Notes: a model not told the origin generated them from the letters alone. Positions 13,101 through 24,399 are shown, counted from the first letter of the stretch. The stretch is 64,000 nt of DNA from Megaleporinus macrocephalus (GCA_021613375.1 CM038708.1:34667059-34731058); one strand, 5' to 3'. Program-made: numbers and translations.

Positions 13101-13320
13101 CACAGCTCTACTAAAGCACCACTGCACAACTTCAACATACATCTTCATCACACACCTCTACCAAAGGACCACCACATAACTTCACCATACAGCTATATTG
13201 CACTGCTCCACTTTACAGCTGCACCTAACTGCTCCACCACACTGATCCATTAAGCTCCACCATACCCCTCTCCCATACAGCTCAACCACAAATCTCCACA
13301 ATACAGCTCCACACAACCAT
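10135..13320. repeat. Minisatellite of 13-bp monomers arranged mainly as 39-bp trimers
   Basis: The array is built from three related 13-mers: cagttccaccata, cagctccaccaaa (or ...aga) and ctgcttcaccaca, usually in that order. About 230 monomers are clean between 10148 and 13110. Beyond that the units decay over about 200 bp to 13320. Dimers and recombinant 13-mers are frequent, and one 12-mer occurs near 11399. No plus-strand stop codon occurs in the consensus in any frame, so a 664-codon open frame arises by chance. It is low-complexity and I do not call it a gene. On the minus strand stops recur in one frame only. Confidence 0.95.
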
Positions 13321-13329
13321 AATGCTAAA

Positions 13330-13730
13330 CTACACAGAGTTCTTAGAGATTCTTAGGAGACAATGAGCAAGTTACAGCTTCTCAGGTTCATGATAGAAAG
13401 TCTCCCTGAAGGGAAATATTCATGAATTCTAACAAAAAAAATGATGTCAGGGTCTGTATTAAAGATGCATCTCAAAGTAGGAGTGTTGATCTATGATTAG
13501 ATTCTTCTCTTATTTATGAAGATCTTACTGGTATCTTACAAATCCTGGATAAGCACTGCTACACTGAGAAGCTTGTGTACTGGTCACTAATTGTAATGTG
13601 TGGAATTTCTGTGGTCAGTTAAAAAGTATTGTGTGTGTGCTTGATATCAGATACATTCATGTCTTTAGACAACCATGCAAAAACTTTTTTCAAGTAGACA
13701 TATGGCACCATGAAAAAGCACCCAAGAATA
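13330..13730. other. Gene-free stretch
   Basis: AT-rich unique sequence between the minisatellite and the next transposon fragment; nothing recognisable. Confidence 0.4.
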
Positions 13731-13731
13731 T

Positions 13732-14035
13732 TACACTATATGTCCAAAGGCACATTCTACACAGTCCATCTGATTAGTGAATTCTGCTATTTTGGGTGCA
13801 GCTACTGCTGACGCAGACGTTCGATTGCACACACACAGCTTGTCTGATCCCCAAAGAAAAGGATTACCACCAAACAGGAGGCTCTGGGACACTGGAACTG
13901 TGTTCTCTGGGGTGATGGAGCATCATTCATTACCTTTGGGATGAGCTGGAGTAGCATTTGTGATTCAGAACAAATTGTCCAACATCAATACTCGATGTCC
14001 TTGTACGTGAATGCCATTAAATCCTCATAAAAATG
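13732..14035 (+). mobile_element. Truncated Tc1/mariner-derived element
   Basis: It begins with the terminal motif 'tacactatatgtccaaa' shared with the complete copy at 20472-20931. It keeps internal stretches in the same order (near 'ctgtgttctctggggtgatg' and 'acatcaatactcgatg') but has no right terminus. The internal words recall a Tc1-type transposase gene reduced by deletions and shifts. Confidence 0.6.
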
Positions 14036-14074
14036 ACTTATTATCTAGTTTAAAACCTTTCCAGAAGAGAACTG

Positions 14075-14295
14075 CTGGAGTGTTTAAACACCTCAGTGTC
14101 ACTGCTGGACTGAGAATAGTCCACCAACCAAAACTATCCAGGCGACAGTGTCCTGTGACCACTGATAAAGGACCAGAGAGTGACCAACACAAGCTGTGCA
14201 GCAACAGATGAGCTACTTTCTCTGACTTTACATCTAGAAGGTGGACCAACAAAGTTGGAATGCCTCATAGAGTGGACAGTGAGTGGAGACAGTGA
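14075..14295. mobile_element. Internal fragment of the foldback transposon family
   Basis: It contains 'actgagaatagtccaccaac', then 'gtgaccaacacaagctgtgc' and 'catagagtggacagtgagtg'. These match the central part of the element at 55757-56440 in the same order. Both long arms are missing. Confidence 0.7.
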
Positions 14296-14479
14296 GACTT
14301 GCTGGTGATTTTTTGCCACACATCATTGCTGAAGCTAGACCTGAATAATTCAAGCACATTCAGAACAAAGCAATGCTTCCAGAGGCTAATACAGTGGGAA
14401 CTATGCATGATGGGTGCATTACTTCCCCTTCTTAGGTGCCCAAGACTTTTCTGTAACTGTAAGTTGGTTTTTAAACTGG

Positions 14480-14690
14480 TTTAAGAATAGAGTACTGAAT
14501 ACACTTTTCAGAAAAAAAAAATAGCGTACTAAATACAGTTTTCAGAAAAAGAAGAGAAAAAATTAAATGGACTACTGAATACACTTTTTTGGAAAAAAAG
14601 GGAAATAGAGTGCTGAATACACTTTTCAGAAGAAGAGAGAAAGTCAGAACAGAGTACTGAATACGTTTTTCAGAAAAAAAAAATGTTCTA
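14480..14690. repeat. Imperfect tandem repeat, about 45-55 bp unit, four to five copies
   Basis: The core 'gtactgaatacacttttcag' followed by a purine-rich A/G run recurs at about 14490, 14527, 14571, 14611 and 14656, with base changes and length changes in the A/G tract. Confidence 0.8.
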
Positions 14691-14699
14691 AAAATTCTA

Positions 14700-17640
14700 C
14701 ATAGTGTAACATTGGAGGCTTGTGGGGTAATTGCAGTGCAGAGAAGCCTTATTAAGAACATTCCAGCACTCAGAGTCTGTAACAGGCAGAGGTCAAAACA
14801 CAGGCAGAGAATATCAGAGATATAGCCATAATGAAGGAAACAGGCTCAGAACTTTGTAACCAACGCGGGGACTTTGTGAACTACAGTTCAGACAAAGGAG
14901 AATACATGTGGGTCCTCATCATCCATGGAAATGAGCTGCAGGTGTGGAGCCTAGAAAAGAAAAACAAAAGCTGGCCCAGGAGGGGGATGTTGTGACACAT
15001 AGCCAGAGGTGGAGTTACAAACTGGAGGGGCTCTAGACAACAGTGAGGAATGAAGCCCCCTGGATGCACATTTTTATATGAGTTCTAGGCTCTCGGCTCC
15101 TCTGTGGTGAAACTCTTATTGTGCTGCAAATAATTATATGAAGTTGCTACATTCATATTTCTCACATTTAGATTGTTGTAAGAATATTTAAAGGGTCCAT
15201 ATACACAGGTTTCAGTGCGGTTTATGTAGAAAAGTTCATGAGCATGTCAAGCCTCTCTTTAGCCTGTACACTTTTTAGAACTGATACATGTAAACGATGT
15301 AAAAGCCTATAAAAGTGGTTCAGACTGAAACGCTCTTTATAATTTAGCCTGAATGGACTGAACTGCTGAAGCTGAAATGGGCATTTATATGAAAATGGTT
15401 TAGTTTTTGATCAGTGAAATCATTGCAAGCCGTTAATATAACATGTTTTTTGGTCATACATGTGGACTTTAAGTACTGGAAAGTCAATAATATAATTTAA
15501 AACTTTATCAATGATTACATTTTACAATAATTTCTTTCATATAAAAAAGAAAAGACAAATACATTTTTTAATTATATGAATCTTTTAACTTAATAAAAGA
15601 AAATTTAAATAATCGTATCATATTGGCAGTTAATTTTGATTGTGTTTTAGTGATAGAATTTAATTTAACTCATTTAACACAACAACAATAAAAAGAAGAA
15701 GAAGAAGAGGAAGGAGAAGAAGAAGAAGAATGTATATCTACTGAGTGATTTGTATGGCCCTAATCAGCTGCCCACCTTTACCTAGTGCAAAGACCATGCT
15801 CCAGTTCATAGCGTGTCTTTACACACAGAATGCTGCTAATCAGTAAGAAAGAAAGAAAAAAAGAGAGAGAAAGAAAGAAAGAAAGAAAGAAAGAAAGTGA
15901 AAAACTTACACATATTTCAGATATTCTGTGTGTTAGGTATTTAAAGAATATGTTAACTATATCACTGGTGATGTTTCCATTTATAAGCTCCACTTGCAGT
16001 TTAACATGTGGAGCTTATTAATTCAGCAGTAGGTATTCTACTCTCTACGGTACACTGACTCGTCCTTACATAGGATCACATACATCCATTCACTGCAGGC
16101 GTTCAGTTCCAGCTCGCTCCTGCAATTACTGCATACTTCCACGTCCTCGCCTTCCGTCCAAGTGCTCATTAGTGCTGTACGTGCCAAGCTCCTTTAAAAC
16201 CAGCACTGAGCCCAACCTCGTTTACACGTAACTGCTGGACAATGTTTGCGGAGACAGTTCAGACAGACACTTCACACGAGGCAAACATGCAAACATGAAA
16301 TGTTCTCAATTAATTTTCTCCACTCACTTCTCTTTCAGCTAAGTCGACTCTAGAGCTGGTGCAACAAGACAACAGCAGGCAGCTTGTTAGCTCTCAATTC
16401 TATTTATAGTTCATCTAATGGGAATCCATAGAAAGCCAACAGTTAGTATTTAAATCTTGCTGATTTGGGGCAGCTGGGCAAATGTTGGGTGGGTTGTTAG
16501 TCTTAAACTAAATCCTACAGTACGTTGTTGACACAATAAGTTGTTTAACAAGATAATATGGACGAAGCAGCATCTAAGTACATTTAGGCACGTTCACTGC
16601 CAAAGCACTGTAAAATTATAGGGTCAACATCATTTTAAGGGTACATTTTAATTTTGCATGTATTGTTTTTAATATGTTTGAATACCACTGTTTGAATACC
16701 ATTACTTCACGGACATTTGCATTTTTTTGAATGATTGTTATTGTTATTTCAGTAAAATGCTGTATGAGGAAAACAGTTGAATTCCAGTTAAAGGTAGAAT
16801 TTCTTAAAAAATCATTGACTGTAATGTAAAATGTACTTTGGCCAGGATTGGTACAGCATGGAGTTTTTAATGATTTTTTTTTTTACAAATATTTTAACAG
16901 TGTAGGGTTAAAATAAAAAATCTAATATTCTCTATGTTTCTCCATTATTCTTTACCTACAGGCTTTTTATTGAGATTTTTATTTTAAAGTCAATGTGAAT
17001 CTTTTCCAAGTGAAACATGGTATCAGGGTCTGTGAGCTAGCTGGTCATTTCTCTTGATAATAGGTCTGTGTGGTGGGAGGTGAAACATAATGTTATGACT
17101 AAATCATAGTTTTTAATTAAAGATTATAGGAAAACAAAACTTTTGTGGCTCGTAAGCTCAGTATGATCATAAACTAACAAGGCAAAAAGGCCCAATGTGA
17201 TCACAGGTTGACTTACTATTCAGTAACTATGAACATCATTTCTCAGGCTAAGATTTCTTAGACTTAGATTTTGTAAGTACCATTAAACTTAATACTTAAT
17301 GTAAATGGAGTCTGGAGATTTTAGAATAAACCTGTGAAGTTTGTGTTCTGTCTGACATGTGTTTTAATATATCTGTTGTTTGTTTGTGTTTTTTTTTTTA
17401 TTGGTTTGCTCCAAAATCTTGTGTATGTGTGGTGGGAGTCTTGCATTTATGGGATGCATTACCAAAAAAAATATTTTTTTTTAACATAAAATGAAAGTAT
17501 TATATGTTTCAGTCATTTTAAGTGACCATTACAGCATGTACTGAATTATTACCACATTACCCTGCAGTCTTCTTCAGTTCCTGTCCGTGTACAACTCAAT
17601 ACTTATAGCCATTACAAACAACTGAACCACAAGTAAGTTT
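14700..17640. other. Gene-free stretch with short simple repeats
   Basis: No gene is supported. It holds a GAA-rich run (about 15697-15730), an AAAG-rich run (15845-15898) and an 11-bp perfect inverted repeat with a 14-base loop at 15983-16018. 16020-16330 is somewhat less AT-rich but shows no reading frame or splice pattern I can defend. Confidence 0.45.
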
Positions 17641-18152
17641 TTTTCCAAAGCTGTTTATTTTAGGATCACAGCAGAAGCATAAAACATGGAAGAAATACTG
17701 TTTTGAGAATAGTTGTTAAATCAAAATTTAAATAGATTTATTAGAAACCACATAACATAATGTAATAAAAATGACAATGTACAAAACAAGGTAGATAATA
17801 TCATGCCTAGGAAATAAAAATCTACTAAGCCATATTCAAGTGAACTACATCTATTCTGCAACACACATGAACACACTAATTATTTAATGTTTTTCAAGAT
17901 TAATTCCAATGCATGTGAAAACGACGGCAGGCAGTAAGTTACTAGACAGCAAGTATACTAACATTATCTGAAAGGATAATTGTCTCTAGGTGATTTGTTA
18001 TGGTCCTTCTTTTCTCCAGAACTGGCCTTTTGTACTGTCCTAATCTGTGAGTGTCGGCTTGAACACCAGATGATGCTGACTGTGGGTTTATATTCATGTT
18101 GGTGAGTTCATGTAAAAGCACCCCAAAGCTTCTCCGCAAGTGGTTCAGCCGC

Positions 18153-19457
18153 TTATTTCTTGTAATGCATGTATCCTCTCAGGAAATCCTCGAATGTTGG
18201 GGCTTGGTGCTCAGAGGCTACTTTGGAGGTACTGGGCTCTCCATGGTCACTGTCTTGCTGAGAAGGCTCGTCGTTGGCTGCGGGCTCAGCGCGGCGCAGG
18301 CGGCAGTTGAAGTCAATCTCGGGATCGCAGTCGGGATGAGGCTCAATTATACCATCCCGGACTGTCTTAGCTGCCTTCGCTCCAGTAGAGGCCTGGGGGG
18401 CAATCTTGCCACAGTGAGGATCATAGGGGTGGCAGCCTGCCTGGGTGTTAGCAGCACTTGCCTTCAAGTCTTGTGCCTCCAGAGGGGTGCAGTCCTTATC
18501 GTAGAACACATAGCAGTCGTACCCTTCCTTGGTCTTGCCCCTGACACCCAGACGGGAGCGGGTCTGGAACTGGGGAAGGAGTGGTGGGGTTTTCAGAAGG
18601 GCAGCAGTTCCCCCCATTAGGCAATATGGGTCGTAGCGAGGATCGCAAGCCAGGTTGACGGGTGCAGGCTCATCTTGAGGGGTGTACTCCAGCACAGGCT
18701 TGGTAAGTCCAGCCAGCTTGGTAGCCGTGAGCGGATTACAGCTGCTGTCAAACAATGGATTGCAATACTGGTCCTTGGGAGCCTCTTCAGTGCTTGCTGT
18801 CTGGGCAGCTGGAGCTACATTGACAATACAAAGAGGATCAACTGCAGGATTGCAGTTAGGATACATATGGTACAGACCTGAGGGACTTTTGGTTACTAAC
18901 GTTGGTCTGCAGTAGGGGTCTGTGGGGTCACAGCCTAAGTAAGCATAGGAAGGTGCAGGGCCTAGAGCAGGCTTGTAACCATAGGTAGCACGTAAGTGGT
19001 ACTGCAAGCACTCAACATCTGAAGGGTTGCAGATCCGCAGTAGTTCAGACCTTTGCTCAGCCGACAAAAAAGGTTCCATCACTGGGGCATAGTAGTAGCC
19101 CAGCGGGGCCTTCAAAGGCATGGGGAGCAAGGGAGAGAGGACAGGAGCTGGAGCTTTAACCGGAGCTGGGGGAGGAGAAGGCTCCTCGGATGGTGCCTGT
19201 GGACCAAGAGCAAACATGCAGTACGGATCAAGGTACGGGTTGCACACCTTCACCACAGCTTGCTTCAAGGGAGAAGGCATGACAATCTTAGCTGTGGGCT
19301 TGCTGGTGGACTCTGCAATGCAGTCCGGATCATCTGAGTTGGCACAGGCCTTGTAGATTTCACTCAAGTGGTTGAGGTAATGGTTATAAGAACGACCCTC
19401 CTCTACCCTGTGCTTGTTCTGCAGGTAGGTCCGGTAGAGCCGATCCAGATTCTCAAC
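18153..19457 (-). CDS. and: Actinodin, exon 4 (large terminal coding exon)
   Basis: It encodes residues 73-506 after a 'ccacag' acceptor. The exon opens VENLDRLYRTYLQNKHRVEEG and then carries a series of short Cys-bounded repeats of the form C-x-P-x(2-4)-D-P-x-C: CNPYLDPYC, CDPTDPYC, CNPAVDPLC, CDPRYDPYC, CHPYDPHC, CDPEIDFNC. Looser versions (CNPSDVEC, CNPLFDSSC) lie between them. Pro/Ala-rich linkers separate them. This spaced Cys-pair repeat is the hallmark I associate with actinodins, which act extracellularly in actinotrichia. The C terminus is TFEDFLRGYMHYKK, then TGA. No frameshift or internal stop is seen. Confidence 0.9.
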   Translation of the reverse strand, partial: VENLDRLYRTYLQNKHRVEEGRSYNHYLNHLSEIYKACANSDDPDCIAESTSKPTAKIVMPSPLKQAVVKVCNPYLDPYCMFALGPQAPSEEPSPPPAPVKAPAPVLSPLLPMPLKAPLGYYYAPVMEPFLSAEQRSELLRICNPSDVECLQYHLRATYGYKPALGPAPSYAYLGCDPTDPYCRPTLVTKSPSGLYHMYPNCNPAVDPLCIVNVAPAAQTASTEEAPKDQYCNPLFDSSCNPLTATKLAGLTKPVLEYTPQDEPAPVNLACDPRYDPYCLMGGTAALLKTPPLLPQFQTRSRLGVRGKTKEGYDCYVFYDKDCTPLEAQDLKASAANTQAGCHPYDPHCGKIAPQASTGAKAAKTVRDGIIEPHPDCDPEIDFNCRLRRAEPAANDEPSQQDSDHGEPSTSKVASEHQAPTFEDFLRGYMHYKK

Positions 19458-20029
19458 CTGTGGATGCAAAAGCAACGATACATGGTCATCAAAGCAATGT
19501 ATGTCAATTACTATATCAAAACTAAAAATCTAAACTAAAATATAATTTTAGAATAATTGTATTTTATTGTGTGGTGTAGAAGGCATGTCAGTAGAAGAAA
19601 AAGGTGGTGCAGATATTAGAGGAATAAAATAAATGACCCAATTCTGCAACAAATCAATCCACAAATAGAACATGCTCACACAGTGGAGAACCGTGATCTA
19701 TCTACATCTATACTAATTCTATACTTATGGTAGAAGACTCAAGACCATAAAACGCCCACAACCAGACACACTAACAGCTTTTCCTCAGAGCTGTAGCGCT
19801 CATTAACCACAGTGGACACTTCACACTTACAGATGTTCTGATATCTGTAATATTTTGTAAAAAAATATTTTTTTTATAATATATGTGTATAGAATATTTA
19901 TATACGTATAAGTACAGATATTCACACAGCCCAATGACTCCCTCCATGGCTCTTTATTATTGTTGTTCTTTATTCTGTTTGTTGGATTTTATTTGTATAT
20001 TGTACTTTATTTTTCTTAGTTTAATGTTT

Positions 20030-20135
20030 GTTAACAGTCTGTGTGCTTGTCTGCTCTGATTAGTTTGTTTATCACCAGGACAAATTCCTTGTATGTGTAA
20101 CATACTTGGTAAAATAAAGAGTTTCTGATTCTGAA
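20030..20135 (+). mobile_element. LINE 3' tail
   Basis: The sequence ends in 'aaaataaagagtttctgatt' plus 'ctga', a tail type I know from fish non-LTR retrotransposons. There is no coding sequence. It lies in the actinodin intron between exons 3 and 4. Confidence 0.5.
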
Positions 20136-20201
20136 CACCCCCCACTGTGTAATGGGATATTTTCAGCTGTATTTCATCCCCAATTGTTTGAGGCTACTCA
20201 C

Positions 20202-20353
20202 ACCCTCCTGGTTGTGGGTGTCCATGAAGTACTTGTACCAGCCCCAGAAATCTGGCAGGCGTTTGTAATATGCTACATTCCTCCTGTGACGGCTGAGCTT
20301 CTTTAGGGCTGAAGAGCTTGCCAGTTTCTCCTCAGCGGCTTCAGCCACTGAAC
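20202..20353 (-). CDS. and: Actinodin, exon 3
   Basis: A 152-nt exon, acceptor 'ctgcag|gt', donor 'gagggt|gtgagt'. It encodes residues 22-72, including a basic segment (KKLSRHRRN) and an aromatic motif (RLPDFWGWYKYFM). This is the conserved N-terminal region before the Cys repeats. The incoming phase is 1 (split Gly22) and the outgoing phase is 0, so it joins both neighbours exactly. Confidence 0.85.
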
Positions 20354-20471
20354 CTGCAGAGAAGTTGCTTATTAACAACTGTGCAAATAAAATAGCAAAT
20401 GAAATCGCATTTGAAGGGTGGTCTTAAGATGATTCATTAAGCTGTACTGGTGTGAAATTATGTCTTATGTA

Positions 20472-20931
20472 TACACTATATGTCCAAAAGTAATTAGAAA
20501 CATCTTCCCAGTCGTGAATTGAGCTTTTTAACATGGACTCATTGTTGACAAAGGAATTTTCTTGCACACATACAGGAAGAATTGAGCATGAGCCTAAGGT
20601 CATCATGTCCAGTGCCTGTCATCAGTAAATAGATTTGGGTGTTGGGCTATAGAGCAGTAGATCTGCTGTCTCTGGTGTAATGGAGCTCCATCCAATACTT
20701 TTGTGATGGGATGAAAAGGAGTTTATGATTCTGAACTGGAATCACTCGACATCAATAGCTGACTTCACAAATGCTCTTGAGGCAGGATGCAATCAGACCC
20801 TCCCAGCAATGGTGCCATATCTAGTGTAAAGCCTTCTAGTGTAAAAACTCTCTATATGAAACTCCCTTTGATTTCAGAAGAAACATTGGATGAGCAGGTA
20901 TCTGCAAATTTTTATATAAACATATAGTGTA
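20472..20931 (+). mobile_element. Tc1/mariner-type non-autonomous element with TA target duplication
   Basis: A 460-bp element with perfect 12-bp terminal inverted repeats (tacactatatgt ... acatatagtgta), flanked on both sides by TA (20470-20471 and 20932-20933). TA duplication is the signature of the Tc1/mariner group. The interior has no intact transposase. It lies in actinodin intron 3, upstream of exon 3 on the minus strand. Related truncated copies lie at 13732-14035 and 31612-32125. Confidence 0.85.
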
Positions 20932-22198
20932 TATAAGAAACACTATAAAGGCATCAACGTAATCAAAATAAAAGCCATTCACCTTCCTCTTTCTCCTGGT
21001 GCCCGACTGGACCAGCCCCCAGAAAATCTGACAGACATTAAGACAAAAGAAAAAACAGAAACTGTGAAGAACCAGATGTCCCATATCACAGGCAAGGGAA
21101 AAAAACTGACCCACTAATAAGCCCTTAAGAGCAGCAGGAACTTTTACTGTTACATCCTGCAGACGAACCTTTTTAACTCCTAAGAACTGCAGACGCTCTC
21201 ATAACCGCATAACTTTCAGAACAGCTTCATAGCCCTTATAATCGTCTCTGTTAGCTACTGAACAGTAAGCCTTGCACTTGCCATGTTAATCCCAGATATT
21301 AACAGGTTAATGGCAGTTCCTCCACACTGACGGCTTTGAAAGCTGTCAGACGTGGGCTTACTGCAAGCGGGGCCCCCCGCGAGAGCACCCATTAAACTAC
21401 AAAGAGCATGGGCCGCGTGCCTGAAGGCTGCTACATTAATTACCACGCTGCTGTAAAAGAAGATGAAGGGGGTCGAAACGTTCTGTACAGTTAACGTTAT
21501 GCGCGCCATACGTCTGCACCACCAGTTGGTCCCTTTAGATGTTTATGGCTTGGGGGGAGAGAGCAGAGTCAGCAGAATATGAGAGGGCTTCTGGTGCCTA
21601 TTGTTTCATTAGTGTAAAGAAATGCACTTTCAGAGCTGCACAGACATTACTTTTGAACAGCGAAGTATATTACAGAGCTGGGCCTCTTCTTCAAGTCTCT
21701 TCTTCAAACTCTTTTGAGTAATTTATGACGGAGGAAAAATGGAAAACATTATGACTCTGAATTTGTTTGATATGCTGTGCTTATGTTTTCCTGATCCGAA
21801 ATCAGAATTTTCTTTTAGTTGCTTTTCAGGTAAGTCTGGAAAATACCTGCACATGTGTTAACCATTTTTATTAAATCCACTTAATACAATCTAATATTTT
21901 GGGTGTCTTCCCTGCTATGGAGAGTAAGTTCTACCTGGATGCTGTTCTGACAGACTCTTGACTTTTGTTAAAAGCACAGGTTGGAAACCTTTTGTTTGAA
22001 AGCTGGTTTAAACAGCTGAGAGCTTTGAGTGCTGACATCACATCAGGGGGATCAAATGAATGGGTTTCCATTTCATTATTCCCAACATACTGCTCTCAAA
22101 TACTTCCACAAACATACACTGCTGGTGATACAGTCGCAGGCAAAAAAAAGTCACCAATTATTGACTCTGCACTGCAAACAAGCCGTTTCTATTTAGAT

Positions 22199-22690
22199 TA
22201 ACGTTTAGACACACCTAATTTAATATATGTTTGAATCATTATAAAGACATTTTGATGTTAATGCATTGAAAGACATGTATTGAAAAAATCAAAAAGTGAA
22301 CATTTTGCTTTACATTTGAATAAAAAAAAAATACAATGCATGTTTTTATAACAGCCTAAACACCCCCAAAACTGGTTTAAAGAAAAAAAACAGTTCTCAG
22401 CACATATACTATCTTCTTTAGTGCTGTTAGAAGAACACCTCAAGTTGCTCCTCATGAAGCTGAATGAATGATAAAATTATGTAAAACTGCAAATCTGGCC
22501 AGTTTCTAAAAAACTCTAAATATTCTTTAAACCTCAACTAGATGCTTTATTCTGGTCAAGGAATAATTGCATTCATGTTATTTGATGGCTTGGATGTTTT
22601 CACAATTATTCCCTAATATTATTATTATTAAAATAGTAATAAGAATAAAAACCTGGGTAGGTGTGTCCAAACTTTTGACTGATAGTGTAT
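22199..22690. mobile_element. MITE-like repeat with Tc1-style ends
   Basis: The left end ('gtttagacacaccta') and right end ('taggtgtgtccaaac') are imperfect reverse complements. The right end finishes in 'gactgatagtgta', as in widespread fish Tc1-related MITEs. The interior is AT-rich and non-coding. It lies in actinodin intron 2. Confidence 0.55.
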
Positions 22691-23034
22691 GTGTTGAACT
22701 TAACATGTTGGAATAAAATTAATTTTGCACAATAAATTTTGTGTGTCACAAAGACCTACACAGTTCTATATATCAGTCCATTTGGCCTATAAGCAGTGAA
22801 GCCCCGCCCATTCATATTAAAGCTGTAAGGAGTGTTTCAGTCTTAAATGCACAGTAATGAAAAACAGCCTGTTTCTTTCTATAGAATAAAGAGAGGTTAA
22901 AAAAGTCCATGTAAAACGAATTATGACCAAAACCACACAAATGTCAAGCTATATAAAAATATTTTTCAGTTACTGCCAACTTGCAAATGATCTTTAAGAA
23001 GCTACGTGTCCTGAGAACTTCTTCAGGTTCTCAC

Positions 23035-23098
23035 CTGGCATAAGGATGGTGGCGAGCACAATCCCAGTGAAGAGGAGAGACAGCTTGAGTTTAGCCAT
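23035..23098 (-). CDS. and: Actinodin, exon 2: start codon and signal peptide
   Basis: ATG at 23098. The peptide MAKLKLSLLFTGIVLATILMP has a short basic head and a hydrophobic core, as in a secretory signal. It joins Gly22-Ser of exon 3, a plausible region for signal peptidase cleavage. The donor is 'ccag|gtgaga'. The exon starts at 23118 after a 'tttctgcag' acceptor, so about 20 nt of 5' UTR precede the ATG. Confidence 0.85.
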
Positions 23099-23280
23099 TT
23101 TTCAGCGTTTAGCAACTCCTGCAGAAACAAGCAGAACATACACACTGAACATCACACCAACACAGAAACTAAACACAGCACTGATAATGACCACTCATAT
23201 ACATCAGCAGCACAACAGTGCACATTTTCCTGCCCCCCCCCAGTCCCAGTGTAAAGCTCAAGAGAACACCAACAAGAACA

Positions 23281-23285
23281 AGAAC

Positions 23286-23333
<48 letters not shown>
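23281..23333. repeat. (AAT)n microsatellite
   Basis: About sixteen AAT repeats; they create a spurious poly-Asn frame on the plus strand and poly-Tyr on the minus strand. Located in the actinodin 5' intron. Confidence 0.95.
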
Positions 23334-23334
<1 letters not shown>

Positions 23335-24281
23335 TTTATAAAGCAGTTTTATACCAGTTTCAAGACTATGTTCATATAGTATTAGTGTTGTCTCATGTCT
23401 CATACTTTAAATCAGTCAATCAAGTCAAATAAAAGAGAATAATCTGTGTTTTATGTGATTTCCATCTTACCCAAATAAATAAAGTCTGTTGCACTTCAAA
23501 CAGGACATATATCAGCACTGTCCAAAGAAAAACATATACAGAAAAAACTACACAGGAGAGGACAAAAACCTACTTTACTTTCAGTGTAAGTTCATGTAAA
23601 GAGGTTTTATTCCCCGTGATATTGGGGCATTTCTATTGGTCCATTCATCATACAACTTGTTGAGTTGGGAACACATGTTCATTTCTTATATTTAGAAATT
23701 TCATTAGCTTCAGGCTAATTCATCTTCTAAATTGTACATTCTCTAGTGGTTTCAAATAGACTGTGTGCTAATTTAAAACCAACAAGCTGTAATTAACTGA
23801 CTTAAAACATTTCTGAGTGAGACCAGTGAAGTTAAAAGAAAGTGAATTTGTAAGGGTGAAAAAATTAAAGATGTTAAATTGTTAAAATTTAAAGTTAAAG
23901 TATAAAAGTGTTACTTTTAAAGTACATGCGTTCACACGTCCCCAAAAACACACTTTTTTCAGATTAGAGTTTTTCAGATTAATTCAAAAGTCTTCAGCTA
24001 CATTGACTTCAAAACATTCTATGATACAATCACCACCATTCTGAGATAATTACACTTTCTAGTGTTTAAACTCTTTCTAGTACATGCAGCTCAAATGGAT
24101 CCAGTCATTTCAGTCACACAGCAACTCATATTAGAAAAAGCTACCATCAGCATTTACAGTCAAAGAGCTGCACTGAAATATTAAAATATGATCCTTCATT
24201 CAAACTCAGGTGATGTGATGCAGATGAAGTGAATTCTGCTCCTGATATAAAGTTTCTACCTGCACTGGCTGTAACACTTAC

Positions 24282-24377
24282 CTGATTCAGCAGAAGAGCT
24301 CTGGACTCTAATGCTCTGCACCCACTCTCCCCTGAAGAGCTGCTGAGGGGCGGCTGTGGAGGGCGACATTTTTAAGG
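24282..24377 (-). promoter_or_regulatory. and: Actinodin promoter and non-coding first exon
   Basis: On the minus strand a TATA-like 'ccttaaaaat' (24377-24368) is followed by a GC-rich segment that ends in a consensus donor, 'aatcag|gtaagt', at 24282. That segment has no useful ATG and is the natural 5' UTR exon for the acceptor at 23118. The transcription start, about 24345, is inferred from the TATA spacing. Confidence 0.55.
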
Positions 24378-24399
24378 AGCTCCTTGATCATTAAAAAGC

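Larger units (their letters stand above)
17650..24345 (-). other. and: Actinodin gene locus (transcribed span)
   Basis: Four exons on the minus strand: non-coding exon 1 (about 24342-24282), exon 2 (23118-23035), exon 3 (20353-20202) and exon 4 (from 19457). Intron phases agree: phase 1 after exon 2 and phase 0 after exon 3. The coding length is 64+152+1305 = 1521 nt, or 506 aa. Candidate poly(A) signals (AATAAA on the minus strand) lie at 17742-17737 and 17659-17654. Actinodins are secreted components of actinotrichia, the rigid fibrils of the fish fin fold. The family is known from fishes and is missing from tetrapods. Which of and1-and4 this is cannot be told from the sequence alone. Intron 3 and intron 2 carry transposon copies (20472-20931, 22199-22690). 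Confidence 0.85.

Noticed and set aside
15983..16018. 11-bp perfect hairpin as an RNA gene
   Set aside because: Too short for a pre-miRNA and not followed by any known RNA motif. Such hairpins are common by chance or from MITE remnants.
18096..18620. 174-codon plus-strand frame
   Set aside because: It is the antisense shadow of the actinodin terminal exon.
23046..23432. Poly-Asn/poly-Tyr frames
   Set aside because: They are translations of the (AAT)n microsatellite.
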